From Apostichopus japonicus (Eukaryota > Echinodermata > Holothuroidea > Aspidochirotida > Stichopodidae), in the NCBI RefSeq assembly GCF_037975245.1, contig NC_092565.1:8588999-8652998 (forward strand): a DNA stretch of 64,000 nucleotides, read 5' to 3'. The translations under genes were made by a program, and so were the position numbers. Each line of letters opens with the position of its first letter. Within the stretch, counting starts at the first letter, position 1. This document shows, in pieces, positions 51,401-57,900 of this stretch. The notes below the pieces were generated by a model that saw only the letters and a program-made list of their open reading frames with translations, had not been told where the DNA came from and did not search any database.

Positions 51401-54400
51401 AGAACATGATTGTAGTGTTCTGTAGTGTGTATGTGTAACAGAACATGATTGTAGTGTTCTGTAGTGTGTATGTGTAACAGAACATGATTGTAGTGTTCTA
51501 TAGTGTGTATGTGTCACAGAACATGATTGTAGTGTTCTGTAGTGTGTATGTGTAACAGAACATGATTGTAGTGTTCTGTAGTGTGTATGTGCCACAGAAC
51601 ATGATTGTAGTGTTCTGTAGTGTGTATGTGCCACAGAACATGATTGTAATGTTCTGGAGTGTGTTTGTGTCACAGAACCTGATTGTAATGTTCTGTAGTG
51701 TGTATGTGCCACAGAACATGATTGTAATGTTCTGGAGTGTGTGTCACAGAACCTGATTGTAATGTTCTGTAGTGTGTATGTGTCACAGAACATGATTTTA
51801 ATGTTCTGTAGTGTGTTTGTGTCACAGAACATGATTGTAGTGTTCTGTAGAATACTTCATCTATTTTGCAGTTGAAATCATTTTTTGACAGCTGACTGTC
51901 AATGAGCTGTACAAAGTAACATAGATGTACATAAGTTGATGGGTTATGATTGTATGGGATGACTTCATTTTGTAGTACTGTACGCAAAGCATGTAACCGT
52001 ATTGAGATCGTGTCAACAACAGTAGGTTTACAACTTCTACAGGGATTTAGCCATGTCTCAAACTGGACATTGTCCAAAATGAGATGACATGTAATGATGA
52101 GTCACTAGTCATGTGACTATGAGTTTAATTGCCTTATAGCTTACAGCACCTGATTTACTGTTAACCTTTTTTAAATTGTAGGTTGCAACGACCCAGTCAA
52201 GATTCACACATTTTTTATCTGGTGATGGACACATAATACTGTACAGTTTTTCTCAATCTAATTATTTTGTTTTTCTCTTAATTTTAATTTGTTTATAGGC
52301 GAAAAGAAACCTATTGCCAGAGAGTGCTGTTCTGAAAATAAGTGATAAAGTGTATTCTGAAAGGTGAGTCTGTTCATGTGAAGATTTAGTCTTAATATAT
52401 ATATATATATATAAATATATCTATATATATATATATATATATTAATATGTGTGTATGTGTGTGTGTGTGTATGTATGTTTATATATATATATATATATTT
52501 ATATGTAAATATACGTCGAACGTACGTACGTAAGTTTGGTTGATTGTCTATCTTTGCGCAGAGCCAAGTATAGATGAGAATTACTTGAGACTAGTGGAAC
52601 ACTAGTAGTTGTTAGTTTCACGTAATTGAGCGATCATCAGACAACTGTTGTCTGGTGATCGCTCAATTCTTTGAAAGTGTTCCACTAGTCTCAACTAATT
52701 CTCATATCAGATATATGAAGGTTCAACAAGTGTTTAAATAAATTGATTATTAGTGACTGCAGCATTATGTTGGACTTTGTACCCTTTGTACTCCATGGAT
52801 GAAAGATCAATGTCAGCAATGTAAATACACTAACAAAACAATTAAAACATAAATGAAATGTAAGGAAGAGACTGCATTTATTTACTATGCAAATGGCTAT
52901 GCATATTCATATATTTAACAGGTACATTTCTGCCTTTGGTTAAGTCAGAGTGTAATATTTGTGTATCAATGACATCCCCCCTACCCTCCCCCCCCCTCCA
53001 CCCCAACAGATGACTAATTGTTTATTGATCTTTCTTTTGTTTGCAGTCTTCTTCGAAAGCATAACTTGAATGGGATGTACCTACTGAGGGGAAGTGCTAG
53101 GGATATTACAAAGCAGGTACCGGATACTCATCATTTCCTGGTGTATCAATACAAAAACGAATAAATGTTTAGTAGAAAATAGTTTCTGTATTTTATCCAG
53201 ACAATGACCTGGATATATTAATGTAGCTAGCTTAGACTAGCAAGGCTCTGATATTCATCCTTATACAAAATTCTGTTGTCATGGGAAAACCAAAGAGTGC
53301 ATTTCCATGTTAGAATTTTCATGAAAGACTCCCAGAAGGAATAAAGGTCACTAAAATCCAAGGTAAAAATTGTTTTTAATGGCAAATTAGCATTTTTCTT
53401 TTGACTCTTTTTAACTGCCACAATCGTCTAGCTACTAACAAGGCCATTGTCTCCATTCTTGACTATCACAGTCCCCACTAAGAGTGGCCCTCTGTAGATG
53501 TATAAGGAACTCAATTGATGAACCTTTTTGTTTGGTTATTATTTAGAATGATGAAGTTCAATTAATGACTTTATTTTACTAGAGGTAGCCTTGTATTGGT
53601 TTATTATTACTGTTGTACATGTTTGGTTTTTGCAGGTCATTATGGTTTGGGATGAGCAAGCGGATAAGAGTAAGCATTACACAATATTCGGAGACCAGGT
53701 GAGTCGATATTTGGTTGTCAGTCAATGTAGCTAAAATGCCAAAATGTTTATCCTACTTCCACACATTGCAAACATATAGGCTCATTGTGTCTAGAGAACT
53801 CTGATAGGCCATGTTTTGGATCTGTGGTTACCATCGTCAGGTCATCAAAAAAGATTGTTTATTAAGGTCCTTGAAGTGTCCAGTCCAAACCTAATTATAA
53901 CTCTAATGGTACACCTCCAGTTAGTACTCATCATAATCAACTCCATCCAGTCCTCAAACTAGTTAAGACTCAGCCTGGATGCAAACATACATGATATTTT
54001 CATGCACCACCCCCCCCCCACCCCCTCCTCCTGCCACTCCCCCTTTACTTTTTTTGCAAAATCTCATGAAGAGCAGATATCCTTCCCCTGTGTCTTAACG
54101 GAATGTAAAGTGTGGCAAGAAATTAAGAATCCTTGTAAATTTGTGGAAAAAAATGGTCAAGGACCAAAGCATTACCATCTCCCCACCCCCCACACCTCAT
54201 CAGGTCATTGCTTCAAACCAGGGTCCCTACGTGTGTGACAACTTTCATGTTGTTGATATTATTTGTCCAGTGTGTTCCAACACACAATACATAGGTCAAA
54301 CTCATCTTTCACGTTTCATTTACAACATACGTTTTCACCTCATAAAATGCACATTTCCAGTGGCTGAGCTTTTTAAATTTCCTTGCCTAAGGTTAGACTC

Positions 54401-54945
54401 CATGTACTTCATTTTTGTAAGAAATCTTCCTTACCTTAGTCTAGACTCCATCTACTTATCTGCTGTAAGAAATCTTCCTTACCTTAGTCTAGACTCCCTG
54501 TACTTCACTGTTGTAAGAAATCTTCCTTACCTTAGTCTAGACTCCCATCGACTTTACTGTTGTAAGAAACCTTCCTTACCTTAGTCTAGACTCCATCTAC
54601 TTTACTGTTGTAAGAAACCTTCCTTACCTTAGTCTAGACTCCATCTACTTTACTGTCGTAAGAAATCTTGCTTACCTTAGTCTAGACTGCCTATACTTCG
54701 CTGATGGCACGAACAATCCAGCCTGGTGATTTTTTCCTTATTACTACAATTCATTAATGTGCCTAGTCTTGCAGTTTTGTTTCAGTTTAGTTTAACCTTG
54801 AGTGGTTTCTGTTTTCTTTCAGAGTTCTTCTTTTGCATTGGATCAAACTGCTCAATTTGCCAGCCTGGATGAACTTGTTCAATACTATCTTGTTAACTTT
54901 CTACCTAACACTAACTTGAAATTGACCAAACCTTGTCCAGGATGA
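7474..54945 (+). CDS. SH3BP2: SH3 domain-binding protein 2 (3BP2) orthologue, 13 coding exons, 548 aa
   Basis: Adaptor protein that couples Src/Syk/Abl-type tyrosine kinases to downstream effectors in the cytoplasm (family knowledge). Exons at 7474-7615, 13977-14214, 15021-15138, 29837-29898, 30921-31195, 39770-39910, 46762-46939, 48185-48257, 50019-50117, 52299-52363, 53047-53116, 53636-53698 and 54823-54945 join with matching phases to 1647 bp, close in size to human 3BP2 (about 561 aa). Domains: PH at about residues 60-180; acidic linker with YEDL and YDDI; proline-rich stretches (LPPPPPPGR, TPRPPPKP); RPAPDG at 386-391 aligned with the human RSPPDG tankyrase site; SH2 at about 452-545 with the phosphotyrosine Arg at 478 (YLLRGS) and HYTIF at 501-505. 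Start: ATG 7474 has A at -3; an in-frame ATG at 7453 would add seven residues. The introns are loaded with tandem repeats. Confidence 0.9.
8107..10130 (+). pseudogene. decayed hAT-superfamily transposase
   Basis: Intronless broken reading on the plus strand. An N-terminal BED-like zinc finger is visible (CVVCNVTINYK followed by LKH and H spaced as C2H2), interrupted by an in-frame TGA at 8251. The middle region (FCNEFDRHVEKHADDMYNDF; PTDRVAHRWLSAYDVT) and C-terminal dimerisation region (SAALSIFTGP, EQSYSMMNN, RLNIDTFSAIQNVKF) have the order expected for hAT transposases of the SCAND3/ZBED-like type. Several stops and frameshifts separate the blocks, so no product is expected. I could not find matching terminal inverted repeats. 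A CAGGGATGCC at 7657 looks like a possible left end but has no partner. Confidence 0.75.
10735..12360 (+). repeat. 43-bp minisatellite with 129-bp higher-order unit
   Basis: About 38 monomers near 43 bp built around ACAGTAAGTGTGGTGTACAA. Three monomer types alternate to form a 129-bp higher-order unit: CATGGAT landmarks at 10814, 10943, 11072, 11201 and 11330 are exactly 129 apart, then 129-134. The right end (11990-12360) decays into single monomers. Nearly every monomer carries GTAAGT. Confidence 0.93.
13590..13958 (+). repeat. four-unit ~82-bp array ending at the exon 2 branch-site region
   Basis: Units starting AGCTCTACATGTTAGATGGG and ending TTTGCACCTAATAC occur four times, the last ending at 13954, 22 bp before the acceptor AG at 13975-13976. 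The unit's CACCTAATAC contains a branch-site-like CTAAT; in the last unit it sits about 25 nt from the AG. Confidence 0.9.
13977..14214 (+). CDS. SH3BP2: SH3BP2 coding exon 2, N-terminal half of PH domain
   Basis: Residues 48-127. Acceptor TTTTTTGTTAG, donor GTAAGC. It encodes the first strands of the PH domain (HQGFIYKRA, KWQLRYVVIYGHYVVYYKDD, GKFSLKDYNR), matching GYLHKKG / LRFVIIHKRCVYYFK / GAFSLSGYNR of vertebrate 3BP2. Confidence 0.92.
14215..15020 (+). other. SH3BP2 intron between coding exons 2 and 3
   Basis: 0.8-kb intron with a C-rich simple stretch (about 14770-14822). I see nothing else in it. Confidence 0.75.
15021..15138 (+). CDS. SH3BP2: SH3BP2 coding exon 3, second part of PH domain
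   Basis: Residues 127-166. Acceptor CACCCCGTAG, donor GTAACG. Encodes VVRAEEM, WPFKVIGM and ARTWYFCAASEREMK, aligned with VMRAAEE / FPFKIIHI / HRTWFFSASSEEER in vertebrate 3BP2. Confidence 0.92.
16245..16450 (+). repeat. tandem pair of ~100-bp units
   Basis: Two diverged copies run from about 16245 to 16345 and 16346 to 16450. Each has AACTACATCCTT, then an AG followed by GTTTCAG, then ACCAACCC and GAGGAACTTAAACTTG. Confidence 0.8.
17092..17370 (+). mobile_element. tRNA-derived SINE, copy 2 (5' truncated)
   Basis: Shares GGCGGTGGCATTTGAAGCAA, CGGGAGGTTCCGGGTT and the tail GATTCCAAATTTGAGTTAAA with the copies at 6430 and 29932. The first part of the tRNA-like head is missing. A G-rich run precedes it and ATT repeats end it. 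Confidence 0.75.
19032..19400 (+). mobile_element. MITE copy 2, TTAAAGG-ended family
   Basis: Starts TTAAAGGCATTGACGTC and ends CACCCTTTAA. The internal CTACTAGTGTCTAATTACC-type region and the TGTGTGTGTATTTTCTGGGA segment are shared with the copies at 2888 and 40758. Non-coding. Confidence 0.75.
20885..21830 (+). repeat. 30-bp minisatellite, ~31 units
   Basis: Unit consensus is TCTACTCGTATCTCTCCCTA followed by GTTATTTTGT. The period is a multiple of three, so it reads open as a hydrophobic decapeptide repeat (SLVILFYSYL), which I regard as an artefact. Each unit contains a pyrimidine tract followed by CTAG. Confidence 0.95.
22640..24605 (+). repeat. 55/64-bp minisatellite, ~31 units
   Basis: Core is CAGCTCAGCGTAATGGAGTA followed by CTATGAAACAGTGGTATA. 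Two length forms exist: a 64-bp form with GGAGGTACATACTGTATG and a 55-57-bp form with TGATGTACGTATATG. They are interspersed. The right end near 24395-24500 has expanded into (AT)n. Confidence 0.95.
25685..26060 (+). repeat. five-unit array of hairpin-forming ~76-bp repeats
   Basis: Each unit has AATATGGCTGA(A/G)GTAT, then TAGTGTGACAG, an 18-24-nt spacer, and CTGTCACACTA. The 11-bp arms are complementary, so the array is a string of potential stem-loops. Confidence 0.88.
26803..27752 (+). repeat. recent 474-bp tandem duplication
   Basis: ATATGGCCAAGTATATGCAA begins at 26803 and again at 27277. The two halves differ at only a few bases. The second copy ends near 27752 at GTAAGAATTTGA. No coding sequence is seen inside. 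Confidence 0.93.
29837..29898 (+). CDS. SH3BP2: SH3BP2 coding exon 4, last helix of PH domain
   Basis: Residues 167-187. Acceptor CCTCTTTTGCAG, donor GTAAGT. The phase-0 frame gives LWMACFKLTMDHAIHGKVKQ, aligned with the SWMALLRREIG helix that closes the vertebrate 3BP2 PH domain. Another frame is also open, but the phases on both sides fit only this one. Confidence 0.85.
29932..30195 (-). mobile_element. tRNA-derived SINE, copy 3
   Basis: On the minus strand it starts GGTGCTGTGGCAGAGTGGAT and shows a B-box-like GGTTCGATTCTCG, followed by the same tail as the copies at 6430 and 17092. It is the best-preserved of the three. It lies only about 35 bp downstream of coding exon 4, antisense to SH3BP2. 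Confidence 0.8.
30196..30920 (+). other. rest of SH3BP2 intron between coding exons 4 and 5
   Basis: Non-coding intron sequence with no repeat or regulatory element I can support. Confidence 0.6.
30921..31195 (+). CDS. SH3BP2: SH3BP2 coding exon 5, acidic tyrosine-containing linker
   Basis: Residues 187-279. Acceptor TGTGATTTAG, donor GTGGGT. It encodes a serine/threonine-rich segment, then ETYEDL (Tyr 230), ENYDDI (Tyr 246) and a run of Glu/Asp. Vertebrate 3BP2 has an equivalent acidic segment with DYEHDDEDDSYLEPD. The tyrosines are candidate kinase/SH2 docking sites (inference). Confidence 0.88.
31325..31825 (+). repeat. G-rich ~62-bp minisatellite, ~8 units
   Basis: Unit contains GTTGGAGAATGGGGGAGGAG, AATGGAATTGCACTTCCATT and GTTTAGGGGG. 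Multiple G runs per unit make G-quadruplex formation on the sense strand plausible. Confidence 0.93.
34630..34800 (+). repeat. three-unit 61-bp array
   Basis: GCAGGCAGTCTGGAGATAC, TACCACACTAAATCCTCTCC and CAACTCCCCCACCCC repeat three times with 61-bp spacing. C-rich on the plus strand. Confidence 0.9.
35075..35570 (+). repeat. six-unit ~85-96-bp array with acceptor-like motif
   Basis: Each unit has TTCAAGTATCATCTTTTGCA followed by GATCCTTGCCTACTAG and CTCCTGTTAGTACCTG. The TCTTTTTGCAG motif is a strong 3' splice-site look-alike and occurs in all six units. Confidence 0.92.
35650..35935 (+). repeat. 27-bp minisatellite, ~10 units
   Basis: GAATGCCACCGATATAAATG followed by CATTATT, repeated with point changes. 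Confidence 0.92.
38175..38730 (+). repeat. ~47-bp minisatellite, ~12 units
   Basis: GTCTCATTCATCACTTAAGT followed by AGCTACATCTGAGGACAGCT; two or three sub-variants alternate. Confidence 0.92.
39770..39910 (+). CDS. SH3BP2: SH3BP2 coding exon 6, basic/proline linker
   Basis: Residues 279-326. Acceptor GACTGGTAG; donor GTGAGT at 39911. Encodes a Ser/Pro/Arg-rich linker (RVNSDPPSR, SPESRTTPQTRRR, PGSRPKFPEPGR). The alternative AG five bases downstream would hit a stop, so 39770 is the start. Confidence 0.85.
40758..41124 (+). mobile_element. MITE copy 3, TTAAAGG-ended family
   Basis: Starts TTAAAGGCATTGAAGACTCG and ends GCGGGTCTTCACACCCTTTAA (edge bases shared with TTAA target). It is the clearest copy of the family also present at 2888 and 19032. 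Confidence 0.78.
42895..43275 (+). repeat. CCATCC-rich low-complexity tract
   Basis: Strongly C/T/A-biased, built of CCATCCCA-type words. It yields long overlapping Pro/His/Ser-rich open frames in several frames, a composition effect. Confidence 0.85.
44845..45165 (+). repeat. four-unit ~78-bp array
   Basis: GTAGTGGGTGATTATCCCAT, GGCTTCTCAGACCCGCCATT and GCAAATAAGATCAGGAAACA repeat four times with small indels. Confidence 0.93.
46762..46939 (+). CDS. SH3BP2: SH3BP2 coding exon 7, proline-rich segment
   Basis: Residues 326-385. Acceptor TCATCAAACAG; donor CAG/GTTTGT. Contains DNYDRTD and IRLPPPPPPGRHP, a likely SH3-binding stretch. The donor is non-consensus (GTTTGT) and is copied in the tandem array that begins immediately downstream. 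Confidence 0.87.
46940..48005 (+). repeat. ~53-bp minisatellite starting at the exon 7 splice donor, ~20 units
   Basis: Unit is CAGGTTTGTAGTACCTACAT, GAGCAGTATATACTCCTTG, TTACTTCATTAGAAT. The first unit's CAG/GTTTGT is the authentic exon 7 donor; most later units reproduce it exactly. The array takes about 1.07 kb of a 1.25-kb intron. Confidence 0.95.
48185..48257 (+). CDS. SH3BP2: SH3BP2 coding exon 8, tankyrase-motif exon
   Basis: Residues 385-409. Acceptor TTTTTATAG, donor GTGAGT. Encodes SRPAPDGNSFRG and ERTKPPPIA. RPAPDG (48186-48203) matches the RxxPDG tankyrase-binding consensus and aligns with RSPPDGQSFR of human 3BP2. Confidence 0.92.
48258..49210 (+). repeat. ~63-bp minisatellite starting at the exon 8 splice donor, ~15 units
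   Basis: Unit is GGAGTGGTTATCTCATTATT, GATGATAGAACTTAAACACC, AATGTGTTTATCAACCCACA. The first unit begins at the donor itself (GTGAGTATCTCATTATTGG) and later copies read GTAGCTATCTCATTATTGG or GTGGTTATCTCATTATTG. The downstream 49211-50018 is plain intron. Confidence 0.94.
50019..50117 (+). CDS. SH3BP2: SH3BP2 coding exon 9, proline/lysine-rich
   Basis: Residues 410-442. Acceptor GCATCTCGGTAG, donor GTAAGT, phase 0 on both sides. TPRPPPKPITKPKP and later TKPQVPVK offer PxxP-type SH3 ligands. An eight-base C run is inside the exon, a place where sequencing slips could break the frame. Confidence 0.88.
50660..51850 (+). repeat. 39-bp minisatellite, ~30 units
   Basis: Unit is GTGTTCTGTAGTGTGTATGT followed by GTCACAGAACATGATTGTA. 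The 39-bp period is 13 codons, so several frames on both strands stay open; the longest (minus strand, 50795-51832) is a repeat artefact. It lies in the intron between coding exons 9 and 10. Confidence 0.95.
52299..52363 (+). CDS. SH3BP2: SH3BP2 coding exon 10, start of SH2 domain
   Basis: Residues 443-464. Acceptor TTGTTTATAG, donor GTGAGT. Encodes AKRNLLPESAVLKISDKVYS, aligned with LPNSVFVNTTESCEVER at the beginning of the vertebrate SH2 domain. Confidence 0.85.
52364..53046 (+). other. SH3BP2 intron between coding exons 10 and 11
   Basis: Contains (TA)n and (TG)n simple repeats at 52396-52505 and a 132-bp palindrome (52574-52705). The rest is unremarkable apart from a C-rich acceptor tract. 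Confidence 0.8.
52574..52705 (+). repeat. 132-bp near-perfect palindrome (fold-back)
   Basis: Outer arms 52574-52603 and 52676-52705 (ATGAGAATTA.TTGAGACTAG and onward) are complementary with one mismatch in 30. Inner arms, 52624-52645 and its mirror (AATTGAGCGATCA.CAGACAAC), pair with one mismatch in 22 and almost no loop. About 20 and 7 unpaired bases separate the stems. No clear target-site duplication. Confidence 0.92.
53047..53116 (+). CDS. SH3BP2: SH3BP2 coding exon 11, SH2 phosphotyrosine-binding strand
   Basis: Residues 464-487. Acceptor TTTGTTTGCAG, donor GTACCG. GMYLLRGSARDITKQ carries the invariant SH2 arginine (Arg 478), aligned with GLYCIRNSS of vertebrate 3BP2. Confidence 0.92.
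53636..53698 (+). CDS. SH3BP2: SH3BP2 coding exon 12, SH2 core
   Basis: Residues 488-508. Acceptor GTTTTTGCAG, donor GTGAGT, phase 0 on both sides. VIMVWDEQADKSKHYTIF aligns with VLVVWDETSNKVRNYRIF of vertebrate 3BP2. Confidence 0.93.
53699..54822 (+). other. SH3BP2 intron between coding exons 12 and 13
   Basis: 1.1-kb intron with a C-rich stretch near 54008-54045 and the 48-bp array at 54380-54690. Confidence 0.8.
54380..54690 (+). repeat. 48-bp minisatellite, ~7 units
   Basis: Unit is CTTACCTTAGTCTAGACTCC, ATCTACTTTACTGTTGTAAG, AAATCTTC. It ends about 130 bp before coding exon 13. Confidence 0.93.
54823..54945 (+). CDS. SH3BP2: SH3BP2 coding exon 13 with stop codon
   Basis: Residues 509-548 and TGA. 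Acceptor TTTTCTTTCAG. SSSFALDQTAQFASLDELVQ then YYLVNFLP completes the SH2 domain (vertebrate: VSVGSMVEHYHTHVLP). The protein ends shortly after the domain, as in vertebrates. Confidence 0.92.
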   Translation, partial: SSSFALDQTAQFASLDELVQYYLVNFLPNTNLKLTKPCPG

Positions 54946-57900
54946 CAGATCAGAGACAGTATTCCTCTTTCGGTTTATTCAGGGACTCTTTATATCTATG
55001 TTGTATGTATGTTTGTAAGTAGGAGATTTATGGCTATGTTGTATACATTATGCGTGGAAGTAGGAGATATTTACTCAGCTAATAGTGCCATGCACAGTTC
55101 TTGAGACATGCACAAGTTAAAAATTATACCGCCTGATAACTCAGACTTTATTCAGATACTATGGTGTTGGTCATTAGTAGCTTTATATGCTGTACCTGTT
55201 ACATACATTGATATCGATTGCCAAACAATATTTAGTCAGAGAGTGGTATATCCAGAATTATTACTATAATACTGTTATCTGTTGTGTTAGTGATGAACTA
55301 TGACAATAGTGTCAGCCTTATAATATCCCCTGCACAAACTTGCTCATCATACAAACAACTTGGGTGTTTCTGGTGATTGTATTCATTAATTGATCCAGCT
55401 ATTAAAAGCAACTGATCCTAGCTAAGAGTGACAGGGTTTGTTAATTGTTCTTGTAGACATGATACCTTAGTATCATGCCTAAAGCATGATCCCATGATAC
55501 CCTGCTTATAGCATATCTTGATATCCTGTTTATAACATGATCCAATGATATCCTAAACCATGCTGATATCCGTGTTATACTGGAACCCTATCGGGGTATG
55601 ATATCCTCTTGTGGTATGATATTTGCATATCCTGTTTTGAGCATTCCTTTGATACCTTGGTGCTCACCTAATCATGTTATATCAATGTTATGAGGTAATT
55701 AAGCTAGTTGGGTCTGTGTATATGCGATTCCCAAAGCTATACACCGATGGAAATGTATCACTAGTTTGAAAACGAGACAACATATATAATGTAAACAAAG
55801 GAAACCATTTTTGTGCCAAAATAAGTTTTTTGTTAAAAAGTTTTTTTGATGGTGGTCTCTGTTTTGGGATTAAACTATCCCTAGACCTTTCATTTTAATG
55901 TGCTATGAAAATAAGAAGCATTATTAATGTGTGAGTGCTACGTCTTCTCAATGCCTAAAGTTTAATTAATTAATTAATTAGAATGTTTTTCACACTTCAA
56001 AATCATCTGAGTTCTGTGTCAAATCAAATCCTGAAAAGTGTCCCTTATAAATTGCCAAATTGTACAAGTTGTAGTGTTTTGCTACATGTCTGTTTCCAGT
56101 TAATATAACAGTAAAACTACATACATCTCATATCAGAGATGGGTGCAATATTTCTTCTGAGAAATAGACTGACACAATCGCAATGTTTACATCAGGTTGT
56201 TATGGTGATGAGGAGCAGTGGAGCTGTACTGACGCTAAATGATAAGAAAAGACAACGTCAAAAGCTCATCAACGTTGGCCCTAATTATGCTAGGATGTCA
56301 TATAATGGTCAGTCAGTTATATTCCACCGTCAACAGGCATTTTAATTACAACCATCAAAGTCATGTTTCCCATCGAGACATTTTCATCGAGACATTGTCT
56401 GATTTTACGCTTCTTTCTTGATGTGATTTGGAGAATGCAGAACAACAATTTGTTTTAATATGTTCAAGCAAGTTTTAGCATGCTAAAATGTTGGGCCGAT
56501 AACACTAATGACCTTAACATATTCATGAAGAGGTCAGAGGTTAGGGTCGACCTGTCACCGGCTCATGCCATCTTCTCTCTCCACATTTCCGTACGAGTCG
56601 GAAAAACGTAGACAAATTAATTAACGTATCGTTATAATTTGATTTTGTAGTTTTGCCCTGTTTATTCTTCTTGCTGCTTTGTTGGGTTGTATTACTACTT
56701 AAGTGTTTAGTGACATTAGAAGGCTTAATTGATGACTTTATTATTTTTTTATGCTGGCAGTGTGCAATTGGTGAGGGCAGCTTTTCATATCTTTTTAATG
56801 ATTCATAGAAAGTCAGTGGGGATGAGTCCCATTTACACTCTGTAAACAAATAAATTTGGTGCAGCTGGTAAAAATCTCAGAAGGGATTAAGTAAGAAGGT
56901 GTGTGTGTGTGACTTCATTAGACCCAGTGTCATTCAATGTTGAGAACGGTGGTTGTGTAAGGGTTCACATAGAATAGGAAACCTGCATTATAACAAGCTT
57001 ATAGATCATGTTACTTCCGAGCTCTTTAAGTTTGCTTTGAGTTTGTGGCGTACTAGTAGATATTATACTTAGAAACATCGTTTATTGCCCCAAACTGCAG
57101 AAATCACAGTGTCTCTGTGTCTGATGCAAATATCAGACTATTAAGTATGTGTGTGGCATGCTGTCCATAGTACTGGGTCTCAGCTCCAGAAATCACAGTG
57201 TCTCTGTGTCCGATGCACATATCAGACTATTAAGTATGGAATGCTGTCCATAGTACTGGGTCTAAGCTCCAGAAATCACAGCATTTTCTGTGTCTGATGC
57301 AAATATCAGACTATTAAGTATGTGTGTGGAATGCTGTCCATAGTACTGGGTCTCAGCTCCAGAAATCACAGTGTTTTCTGTGTCCGATCCAAATATCAGA
57401 CTGTTAAGTATGGAATGCTGTCCATAGTACTGGGTCTAAGCTCCAGAAATCACAGCGTTTTCTGTGTCTGATGCAAATATCAGACTATTAAGTATGTGTG
57501 TGGAATGCTGTCCATAGTACTGGGTCTCAGCTCCAGAAATCACAGTGTTTTCTGTGTCCGATCCAAATATCAGACTGTTAAGTATGGAATGCTGTCCATA
57601 GTAATGGGTCTAAGCTCCAGAAATCACAGTGTCTCTGTGTCCGATGCAAATATCAGACTATTAAGTATGTGTGTGGCATGCTGTCCATAGTACTGGCACT
57701 CAGCTCCAGAAATCACATTTTGTGTCGGCCTCTGTATTATTTTTCTCAAACTATGCAATGGTCATGATTTGTGTAATATAAATGAGGGAAACTTTTTTGT
57801 TAGTTCTTTACAGGTTTGTCATTTTTACCATCTTCATCAGTAAGATCAATTTCAACTTAATAATTTTAGCTACCGTAAGAGGAATAGCAAGAAACGTGAT

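Noticed and set aside
50795-51832. 345-codon open frame on the minus strand, longest in the window
   Set aside because: It is produced by the 39-bp tandem array (period = 13 codons), lacks codon-usage character, and other frames of the same array are open too.
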